Origin: an uncultured Clostridia bacterium
Lineage (GTDB): Bacteria; Bacillota; Clostridia; Oscillospirales; Acutalibacteraceae
Direction: 5' to 3'
NCBI GenBank assembly: GCA_947171615.1
Contig: CAMVYG010000118.1
Span: forward strand, 1-6,881
DNA: 6,881 bases
Position numbers and translations under genes: made by a program. Shown here piece after piece: positions 1 through 5,507 of this stretch; the first letter of the stretch is position 1; every line of letters starts with the position of its first letter. The notes beneath the pieces are model-generated. The model searched no databases and was not told the origin of the DNA. It saw only the letters and a list, made by a program, of their open reading frames with translations.

Positions 1-1
1 C

Positions 2-460
2 TCACCGGTGTCGTTTCTCAACAGTCCGGCGCTGTTCCCCAGCGTGATTGTATTTTCCGACCTGTGGCAGATGATCGGCTGGAACTCCATCATCTATATA
101 GCCGCCCTTACCAACATTGATCCCGCTTTGTACGAAGCCGCCCGCATGGACGGGTGCGGGCGACTTCGGCAGATCTGGCACATCACTCTGCCGGGTATCG
201 TACCTACCATGGTGATTTTGATGATTTTGAGCATTGGCAATCTGCTTAGCGCCAATGCCGATAAGATCCTGCTGCTGTATCAGCCCCTGACCTATGAAAC
301 CGGCGATGTGATCGGCACTTTTATCTACCGGCAGGGCATCAAGGGCGGCAATTACAGCTATTCTGAGGCTGTGGGGCTGTTTAACACAGTGATAAACTTT
401 CTGCTGTTGATTTTCGCCAACTGGTTCAGCAGCAGGACGACAGAAACCAGTCTGTGGTAG
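2..460 (+). CDS. ABC sugar transporter permease, LplB/YteP type (5'-partial)
   Basis: This is the C-terminal 152 residues of an inner-membrane permease of a CUT1-type (carbohydrate uptake 1) ABC importer; the N-terminal half lies outside the window. The reading frame is open from the first complete codon, so the GTG at 8 is internal and not a start. The cytoplasmic EAA loop that docks the ATPase is clear (YEAARMDGCGRLRQIW, about 120 residues before the end, followed by HITLPG). Downstream come the family-typical segments for a periplasm-facing loop (LLLYQPLTYETGDVI, TFIYRQG) and a last membrane helix around INFLLLIFANWF. The protein ends in the SLW tail common in LplB-like permeases. The stop at 458-460 overlaps the AGGAG ribosome site of the partner permease 9 bases downstream, so the two are co-translated. 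The class usually imports oligosaccharides using a shared MsmX-type ATPase. The substrate cannot be read from the sequence. Confidence 0.94.
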   Translation, partial: SPVSFLNSPALFPSVIVFSDLWQMIGWNSIIYIAALTNIDPALYEAARMDGCGRLRQIWHITLPGIVPTMVILMILSIGNLLSANADKILLLYQPLTYETGDVIGTFIYRQGIKGGNYSYSEAVGLFNTVINFLLLIFANWFSSRTTETSLW

Positions 461-469
461 GAGAACTCT

Positions 470-1378
470 ATGAAAACAAGAAAAAGAGTAAAAAGAGGTC
501 CGGGGGACGTCGCTCTGGACGGGATCATCTATTTCTTTTTGATTCTGCTGTCGTTGGTGTGTGTGATCCCTCTGTACCAGGTGTTCGTGGTTTCTATAAG
601 CGACCCGGCGGTGGTGATGAAAAACAACGGTATGATGCTGTGGCCGGAGGGCGTGCAGTTTGACGCCTACAAAATCGTCTTTGCCAACAAAAATATTCTC
701 AATGGCTTTAAGAACACTTTGTTTTACATAATCGTGGGTACGCTGCTGCAATTTGCCACAACAGTGACGGCGGCCTATCCCCTTGCCAAAAGCAACGTGA
801 TGCTCAAGCGCCCTATCATGATTTATTTTTCCATCACCATGTATTTCGGCGGGGGGCTGATCCCGTCCTTCCTTTTGATCAACAAAATGCACCTGATGAA
901 CACGCCCTGGGCCATTTTACTTCCCAGCGCGGTCAGTGTGTGGAATATCATTATCATGCGCACCCAGTTTGCAGGGGTGCCTGACGGCTTAAAGGAAGCT
1001 GCCATGATCGACGGCGCAAGCGACTTTACGATCCTTACCCGGATCTTGATTCCGCTGAGCGGCTCGGTCATCGCCGTGCTGGTTTTGTTCAGCGTAGTGG
1101 GCTACTGGAACATGTGGTACGAGCCCATGCTGTACCTGACCAAGCGTTCGGAATATCCCATTCAGTCTGTGCTGCGGGAGATCCTGATCGATGGCAATCA
1201 GGTAATGGCCGGAGCGGGAAAGCGGGGCCCGGGACTTAGCGGAGGCAATCAGTCCGCCGCCAAAACCCTGGTGAAATATGCCAACATCATCGTGTGTACG
1301 GTACCCATTCTGCTGATTTATCCCTTCCTGCAAAAGTATTTTGTCAAGGGTGTGATCGTGGGCTCCATGAAAGGATGA
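470..1378 (+). CDS. ABC sugar transporter permease, LplC/YtcP type
   Basis: A full-length 302-residue second permease of the CUT1 importer, partner of the truncated permease just upstream. After a short basic N-terminus (KTRKRVKR) comes a first membrane helix at about residues 17-42. Further hydrophobic segments lie near 83-105, 114-136, 145-163, 197-215 and 270-288. The EAA loop is at about 176-196 (KEAAMIDGASD, then ILIPLS). The protein closes with the family-typical YPFLQKYFVKG and a short GS-MKG tail. The start is supported by AGGAG at 459-463, six bases upstream. The end overlaps the beginning of the deacetylase gene, placing transporter and amino-sugar enzymes in one operon. No ATPase gene follows, as is usual for this subfamily, which relies on a common ATPase encoded elsewhere (family knowledge). 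The sugar specificity is not visible; an amino-sugar-containing glycan is inferred only from the neighbours. Confidence 0.95.
   Translation: MKTRKRVKRGPGDVALDGIIYFFLILLSLVCVIPLYQVFVVSISDPAVVMKNNGMMLWPEGVQFDAYKIVFANKNILNGFKNTLFYIIVGTLLQFATTVTAAYPLAKSNVMLKRPIMIYFSITMYFGGGLIPSFLLINKMHLMNTPWAILLPSAVSVWNIIIMRTQFAGVPDGLKEAAMIDGASDFTILTRILIPLSGSVIAVLVLFSVVGYWNMWYEPMLYLTKRSEYPIQSVLREILIDGNQVMAGAGKRGPGLSGGNQSAAKTLVKYANIIVCTVPILLIYPFLQKYFVKGVIVGSMKG
1370..1375 (+). promoter_or_regulatory. Ribosome binding site selecting the nagA start at 1384
   Basis: AAAGGA sits 8 bases before the ATG at 1384. It sits directly against an in-frame ATG at 1375 (part of the ATGA overlap with the permease stop), which leaves no spacing for that codon. 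The site therefore favours 1384, although starting at 1375 would add only three residues. Confidence 0.6.
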
Positions 1379-1383
1379 GCAAG

Positions 1384-2526
1384 ATGAGATTGACACTGGG
1401 AGCAGACCGGGTGCTGACGGAGCAGGGCTGGGAGCAGAACCGCATTGTGGAAATTGAGAACGGGAAAATTGTGCGGACTGCCTCAGGCTCCTGCGGAGAC
1501 TATCATTGCCATACGCTTACTTTGGGGCTGATCGACCCCCACATTCACGGAGGGGACGGCTTTGATGTGATGCAGCCTTCCGTGGAAGCGATGGAGCGGT
1601 GGCTGCTTCGGCTGGCGGAATCCGGTGTGGGAGGGGTTTTGGCCTCTCCCTATACCGGGCCGGTGGAGGTGATGCGGAGCTCCCTGGAAATGATCGCCCA
1701 GGTGATGGAACGCCAGAAAAAGGGAGAAGCCCCCGGCGCGCGGCTTCTGGGAGCCCATCTGGAGGGGCCGTTTATCAGCAGGGATCGGCTGGGAGCCATG
1801 GAGGCGCAGTTTGTGCAGACTCCCTCGGCAGAGACGTGCCGTAAGCTGCTTCAGGGGTATGAGCATGTGGTAAAGGAAATAACTCTGGCTCCGGAGGAGC
1901 CCGGTGCGGGAGAAGTGATCTCCCTGCTGAAAGGCATGGGAATTCGGGTGCAGGCAGGCCACTGCAACGCCACTTATGAGGAAGGCCTGTCCGCCTTTGA
2001 AAGCGGCGTAGGCGCAGTTTGCCACATTTTCAACGCCTCGCGCCCGGTGTTGCACCGAGACCCCGGTTATCTCACTGCCGCCCTGACGGAAAGAGAAATT
2101 TATTGTGAGCTGATTGCAGATCTGGTCCATGTGCACCCTGGTGTGGTACAATTAGTAAGGCATTGTAAGGGGCCGGATAGATTGATGCTGGTTTCCGACG
2201 CCGTACCCACTACAAATCTGCCTGATGGGGAATATGAGGACAACGGGCAGATGGTTGAGGTGAAGGACGGTATCTCCCGGATCAAGGGCGGCGGACTTTG
2301 CGGCGGTGGAACCTATCTGCCGGGAGCTGTGAAAAATTTGATCTCCCTGGGAGCGCCTGACTGCCAGGCGTGCCGGACTGCCTCGGAAAACGCCATGAGA
2401 TGGCTTGGCCTCCCTTATGGGCTGCAAGCCGGCAGAGAGGCGCTGCTGACAGGCTGGACAGAAGAAATGGAGCCTCTCTTTGTTTTGGCGGGAGGGCGGA
2501 TCCATAGAAAGGAGCAGGCCTCTTGA
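1384..2526 (+). CDS. nagA: N-acetylglucosamine-6-phosphate deacetylase (NagA family)
   Basis: An amidohydrolase-superfamily enzyme of 380 residues, the usual NagA length. It is predicted to hydrolyse an N-acetyl-amino-sugar 6-phosphate to acetate plus the amino-sugar phosphate in the cytoplasm. Visible active-site elements in order are: the HxH metal motif H53/H55 (DPHIHGGDG); HLEGPF with metal ligand E127; metal ligands H193 (QAGHCNA) and H214 (CHIFNA); phosphate-binding R225 (HRDPG); H249 in ADLVHVHP, equivalent to the carbonyl-polarising His; and catalytic D272 (LVSDAV), followed by LPDGEY. All catalytic residues are kept. Several pocket positions differ from B. subtilis and E. coli NagA as recalled: GAM replaces GAQ/GTH, HIFNAS replaces HLYNAM, and CGG replaces AGS. 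Another N-acetylhexosamine-6-phosphate, such as GalNAc-6-P, is therefore possible. The start was chosen from ribosome-site spacing; ATG 1375 is the alternative. The TGA stop lies inside the TTGA overlap with the kinase. No glucosamine-6-phosphate deaminase gene is present in the window. Confidence 0.9.
   Translation: MRLTLGADRVLTEQGWEQNRIVEIENGKIVRTASGSCGDYHCHTLTLGLIDPHIHGGDGFDVMQPSVEAMERWLLRLAESGVGGVLASPYTGPVEVMRSSLEMIAQVMERQKKGEAPGARLLGAHLEGPFISRDRLGAMEAQFVQTPSAETCRKLLQGYEHVVKEITLAPEEPGAGEVISLLKGMGIRVQAGHCNATYEEGLSAFESGVGAVCHIFNASRPVLHRDPGYLTAALTEREIYCELIADLVHVHPGVVQLVRHCKGPDRLMLVSDAVPTTNLPDGEYEDNGQMVEVKDGISRIKGGGLCGGGTYLPGAVKNLISLGAPDCQACRTASENAMRWLGLPYGLQAGREALLTGWTEEMEPLFVLAGGRIHRKEQAS
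2508..2514 (+). promoter_or_regulatory. Ribosome binding site for the TTG-started ROK kinase
   Basis: AAAGGAG lies 8 bases before TTG 2523, inside the end of nagA. It supports this non-ATG start, which yields the ROK N-terminus (MNAIGIDIGGT) without any extra upstream residues. Confidence 0.75.
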
Positions 2527-3401
2527 ACGCGATTGGGATCGACATCGGAGGAACTTCTATCAAGTTCGCGCTGCTTGATGAGGCGGGGAAGATCCTTTGC
2601 CGGGAGCGGCGGCCCACACCGCTGAACGATCCGGCGGCTCTGGCAGATATCGCTGCCGGGGTGATCTATGGCTGGAAGGGGAGCGAGATGCCCATCGGCG
2701 TGGCCTGTGCCGGTGATGTGAACAATGATACGGGACTTGTCACCGCCGACAATCTTGGCTGGGACAAGGTTCCTCTGGGGCCTTTGCTGTTCCAAAGACT
2801 GGGCAGGTCGGTGGTTCTGGAGCAGGACGCCCAGGCGGCAATGCTGGCGGAATGGTCGGCAGGCTCTCTGATGGGGGAGAAAAACGCCCTCTATCTTACC
2901 TTGGGTACCGGTGTGGGCGGTGGGGCGATCGTAGGCGGAAAGCCGCACCGTGAACTGGCACGGACTTCTTCGGAATACGGTCACATGATCACCCACGCAG
3001 GGGGCGAGCCATGTTCCTGCGGAGAACGGGGCTGTTACGAGCGGTATGCCTCTGTCAGCGCTCTGGTTCGCAGGGCGGAAGGGTTTTCCTCCGCTGAAGA
3101 GATCCTGGCTGCCGTTCAGGCGGGGAATGAGAAAGTCGTTGCTATTTGGAAGGAGTATATCCGGGAGGTCTGCATGGGCCTGGTAAGCCTTTTGAATATT
3201 TTCGGGCCGGAGGTGATCTCCATCGGCGGAGGGATCAGCGAAGCGGGAGACATTCTTCTGGATTCGCTTAAAGCCGGTATGGGAGAACACACGACCTATA
3301 CCCGCTATTACAGCCATACGGAGCTCAGGCTGGCCGTATTTGGAAACGACGCCGGGGTGCTGGGAGCCGCCGCTTCAGCCCGCCGTTTTCGGGAGAAGTA
3401 A
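2523..3401 (+). CDS. ROK-family sugar kinase (putative N-acetylhexosamine or glucose kinase)
   Basis: A 292-residue ROK (repressor, ORF, kinase) protein with no N-terminal DNA-binding domain, hence a kinase and not a repressor. It would use ATP to phosphorylate a hexose or N-acetylhexosamine at C6. Visible elements: phosphate-1 loop GIDIGGTSIK (residues 5-14); catalytic D102 within LEQDAQAA; phosphate-2 motif GTGVGGG (128-134); E151 and H154 of the ExGH sugar/zinc motif (SEYGH); the zinc signature C164, C166, C171 (CSCGERGCYE); and the adenosine loop ISIGGGIS (232-239). The N of the usual NDAN motif next to the catalytic Asp is Q here (QDAQ), which may affect sugar contacts. Translation is coupled to nagA by a TTGA overlap. 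With the deacetylase directly upstream, an N-acetylglucosamine-kinase-like role is the best inference; glucokinase or N-acetylmannosamine kinase cannot be excluded. Confidence 0.9.
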   Translation: MNAIGIDIGGTSIKFALLDEAGKILCRERRPTPLNDPAALADIAAGVIYGWKGSEMPIGVACAGDVNNDTGLVTADNLGWDKVPLGPLLFQRLGRSVVLEQDAQAAMLAEWSAGSLMGEKNALYLTLGTGVGGGAIVGGKPHRELARTSSEYGHMITHAGGEPCSCGERGCYERYASVSALVRRAEGFSSAEEILAAVQAGNEKVVAIWKEYIREVCMGLVSLLNIFGPEVISIGGGISEAGDILLDSLKAGMGEHTTYTRYYSHTELRLAVFGNDAGVLGAAASARRFREK

Positions 3402-3451
3402 TACACGGCTCAGACTCCTGCGAAAATTTCTACAGAAAGGATGCTTTTGCT
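3402..3451 (+). other. 50-bp gap between amino-sugar and nucleoside gene blocks
   Basis: This is the only intergenic gap of more than 10 bases inside the gene train. I see no terminator hairpin, no convincing -35/-10 pair and no operator palindrome in it. Read-through from the sugar genes into deoC is therefore likely. It holds the deoC ribosome site (AAAGGA, 3436-3441). Confidence 0.6.
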
Positions 3452-4108
3452 ATGGATAAAAATCAGCTTCTCAGCCGGGTGGATCATACCCTGCTGACGC
3501 CCCAGGCCACATGGGAACAGATCGATGCGCTCTGCCGGGAGGCGGAAACCTATCATACCGCTTCGGTGTGTATTCCGCCCAGTTACGTAAAAGCCGTGCA
3601 CAGCGCCTATCCCTCCCTGACTATTTGTACGGTGATAGGCTTTCCCAACGGTTACAACACCACCACGGTCAAGGTGGCGGAAACAAGGGACGCCGTGGCA
3701 AACGGCGCTGCTGAGATCGATATGGTGGTCAATCTCGGCTGGGTCAAGGATCAAAAATATGAGGAAATATTGCAGGAGATCCGGCAGGTCAAGGAGGCGG
3801 CTGGAAATCATATTCTAAAGGTCATCATTGAAACCTGCCTGTTGACCGAAGAAGAAAAGCTGCGCCTCTGTGATGTGGTCAGCCGTTCCGGCGCCGATTA
3901 TATTAAAACCTCTACAGGCTTTTCTTCCGGAGGCGCTACACCGGAGGATGTGGAGCTGATGCGAAAAAATTGTCCGCCTGAAGTGAAGGTCAAGGCTGCC
4001 GGCGGCATCAAAACACTGGAGGATGCGGAGCGTTTTTTGCAGTTGGGCGCGTCCCGCCTGGGTACCAGCCGGGTAGTCAGGCTGATTCGTGAGGAGGAAG
4101 AAGCTTGA
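3452..4108 (+). CDS. deoC: Deoxyribose-phosphate aldolase
   Basis: A class I (Schiff-base) aldolase of 218 residues, close to the roughly 220 of Bacillus DeoC. It cleaves 2-deoxyribose-5-phosphate to glyceraldehyde-3-phosphate and acetaldehyde in the cytoplasm, the last step of deoxynucleoside catabolism. Visible hallmarks: VDHTLL near the N-terminus (10-15), SVCIPP (38-43), CTVIGFPNG (59-67), D90 in AAEIDMVVN (equivalent to E. coli D102), KVIIETCLLT (123-132), Schiff-base K152 in YIKTSTGFSSGGAT, and the second lysine K181 in VKVKAAGG (equivalent to E. coli K201). The fold appears complete and the catalytic set intact. AAAGGA at 3436-3441, 10 bases upstream, supports the ATG. This gene opens the nucleoside block; its TGA stop is embedded in the TTGA start overlap of udp. 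Confidence 0.97.
   Translation: MDKNQLLSRVDHTLLTPQATWEQIDALCREAETYHTASVCIPPSYVKAVHSAYPSLTICTVIGFPNGYNTTTVKVAETRDAVANGAAEIDMVVNLGWVKDQKYEEILQEIRQVKEAAGNHILKVIIETCLLTEEEKLRLCDVVSRSGADYIKTSTGFSSGGATPEDVELMRKNCPPEVKVKAAGGIKTLEDAERFLQLGASRLGTSRVVRLIREEEEA
4091..4097 (+). promoter_or_regulatory. Ribosome binding site for the TTG-started udp
   Basis: GAGGAGG, a near-perfect Shine-Dalgarno, lies 7 bases before TTG 4105 and inside the Glu-rich tail of deoC. It makes the TTG start convincing, with no nearby ATG needed. Confidence 0.75.
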
Positions 4109-4881
4109 ACTCATACCAGTATCATCTTCATATGCAGAAGGGCGATGTAGGACGCTATGTCCTTTTGCCCGGCGATCCCGGGCGCTGTGAACAGATCGCT
4201 TCCTTTTTGGAAGACGCCCGGCTGGTGTCCTGCAACCGGGAGTACAAAACCTATACCGGCGCCCTGCTGGGGGAAAAGGTCAGCGTGACCTCCACCGGCA
4301 TCGGCGGGCCCTCCACGGCGATCGCGGTGGAAGAGTTGGTCAAGCTGGGAGCGGACACCTTTATCCGGGTGGGTACCTGTGGCGGAATGCATGAGCAGGT
4401 CGTTCCCGGAACACTTGTCATTGCCAATGGAGCCATTCGGGCAGAGGGAACCAGCGCGGAATACCTTCCCATCGAATTTCCCGCGGTGGCAGATCATCAG
4501 GTGGTATGCACTTTGGAGCAGGCCGCGGCAGCATTGGGCAGAAAATATCATATCGGCGTGGTGCAGTGTAAGGATTCCTATTATGGGCAGCACGATCCGG
4601 AGCGCCAGCCTGTCAGTGAATATCTGCAATATCGGTGGAATGCGTGGCTGCGGGGCGGCTGCCTTGCTTCGGAAATGGAATCGGCGGCTTTGTTTATTCT
4701 GGGAAGCTCCCTTCGGGTTCGAACAGGTACGGTGCTGCTGGTATGCGCCAATCAGGAACGGTGGAAGCGGGGGATTGAAGACGAATCGTTTCACGATACC
4801 GCGCCGGCCATTGAAACCGCATGGGAAGCGGTAAAGCTGCTGATCCAAAGGGATAGAACAGAACTAGGTGGCGTTCAATGA
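4105..4881 (+). CDS. udp: Uridine phosphorylase (nucleoside phosphorylase family I)
   Basis: A 258-residue PNP/UDP-family phosphorylase that splits uridine (often also deoxyuridine or thymidine) with phosphate into base and (deoxy)ribose-1-phosphate. Visible elements: phosphate-binding LPGDPGR (21-27; G23, R27), R46 in NREY, STGIGGPSTAIAVEEL (63-78), R88 and T91 in FIRVGTCGG, the uridine-phosphorylase-like LPIEFPAVAD (121-130), the base-recognition loop KDSYYGQHDPER (156-167, with Q162), and the ribose-binding EMES (190-193). The IEFP and YGQH features point to the uridine-type branch seen in clostridia and away from purine phosphorylases. The loop does not match the E. coli GQER spacing, so base preference could be broader. 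The gene is coupled to deoC by TTGA and to the next membrane-protein gene by ATGA. Its sugar phosphate product feeds the phosphopentomutase at the end of the operon. Confidence 0.92.
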   Translation: MNSYQYHLHMQKGDVGRYVLLPGDPGRCEQIASFLEDARLVSCNREYKTYTGALLGEKVSVTSTGIGGPSTAIAVEELVKLGADTFIRVGTCGGMHEQVVPGTLVIANGAIRAEGTSAEYLPIEFPAVADHQVVCTLEQAAAALGRKYHIGVVQCKDSYYGQHDPERQPVSEYLQYRWNAWLRGGCLASEMESAALFILGSSLRVRTGTVLLVCANQERWKRGIEDESFHDTAPAIETAWEAVKLLIQRDRTELGGVQ

Positions 4882-5507
4882 CGCGGAGCGGGAAAAACAT
4901 GTCATGGGTGATCCGTTTCGGGTTTCTGCTTGCCGGTATTATCCTTCTGGCCTTGGCGGGCCTGTTCTTTTTCTGCTCCGGCATCGGAATGGACCCGATC
5001 TCTGTACTGTACAGCGGCGTGGCGGCTTTACTGGGTGTTCGGTTGGGAACAGCCGACGTGCTCATCGGCGCAGTGATGCTGACGCTGATTTTCTTTTTGG
5101 ATAAAAAACGCATCGGGATCGGAACAGTGGCCGTTGTTGTGGGGATCGGCCCGCTGATCAACCTGTTTTTGGAATATTTTTCTTATGGGCCCCAGGGGTG
5201 GATCGGCAGGATAGGCAGCACATTGGCGGGAATCGTCTCATTTGGATTGGGAATGGCCTGCTACCTTCATGCCGATTTAGGCTGCGGGCCGGTGGACGCG
5301 GTGATGCTGTATGCTTCGGAGAGAACTCCCGTGACGCTGCGCACGTTCAAAATCATGTTTGATGTAGCCTGTGTACTGGTCGGTTGGGCCATGGGCGGGG
5401 CTCTGGGCCTTGGCACGATCCTGGCGGCTCTGTTGTCCGGCCCCTGTATGACGGCTTTTATGAATCTTCTCGGAGACGGGAAGAAACCGGGAAAGGAACG
5501 CTTATGA
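4878..5507 (+). CDS. YczE/YitT-like multipass membrane protein, function unassigned
   Basis: A 209-residue, very hydrophobic integral membrane protein resembling the YczE/YyaS/YitT group, whose biochemical role is not settled. Hydrophobic segments lie at about 11-34, 42-53, 59-75, 81-99, 111-131, 155-172 and 176-197, with a basic C-terminal tail (GKKPGKER). It contains an internal direct duplication. GMDP (37-40) corresponds to GCGP (135-138), IGIGT (79-83) to LGLGT (176-180), and the GP at 91-92 to the GP at 188-189, at almost equal spacing. The ATG lies in an ATGA overlap with udp, preceded by AGGTGG at 4865-4870; ATG 4899 (residue 8) is a weaker alternative. It also overlaps deoB by ATGA. 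Tight coupling to nucleoside enzymes on both sides suggests transport of a nucleoside, base or related compound, but that is inference from position only. Confidence 0.82.
   Translation: MTRSGKNMSWVIRFGFLLAGIILLALAGLFFFCSGIGMDPISVLYSGVAALLGVRLGTADVLIGAVMLTLIFFLDKKRIGIGTVAVVVGIGPLINLFLEYFSYGPQGWIGRIGSTLAGIVSFGLGMACYLHADLGCGPVDAVMLYASERTPVTLRTFKIMFDVACVLVGWAMGGALGLGTILAALLSGPCMTAFMNLLGDGKKPGKERL

Noticed and set aside
1216..1252. Residues 246-260 of the second permease contain AGAGKRG and LSGGNQ, resembling a Walker A loop and the ABC-ATPase signature.
   Set aside because: The surrounding protein is a standard LplC-type permease. The segment falls in the loop before the last helix, the Walker A match is incomplete, and there is no room for an ATPase domain. 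Treated as coincidence.
1294..1383. A longer open frame upstream of nagA, starting inside the permease gene.
   Set aside because: It would overlap the permease by 85 bases and lacks a ribosome site. The NagA-like sequence begins at 1375/1384, where AAAGGA and the ATGA overlap are found.
1483..2151. Long open frames on the - strand opposite nagA, as well as opposite the kinase, udp and the first permease.
   Set aside because: They are antisense shadows of strongly conserved + strand genes, contain no recognisable domain, and have low-complexity His/Gln/Arg-rich composition.
3402..3451. A possible internal promoter, operator or riboswitch before deoC.
   Set aside because: The gap is only 50 bases, with no palindrome, no paired -35/-10 boxes and no aptamer-like structure.
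5384..5503. A longer open frame upstream of deoB.
   Set aside because: The extra 40 residues show no phosphopentomutase similarity, and the ATG at 5504 has a well-spaced ribosome site and the family N-terminus.
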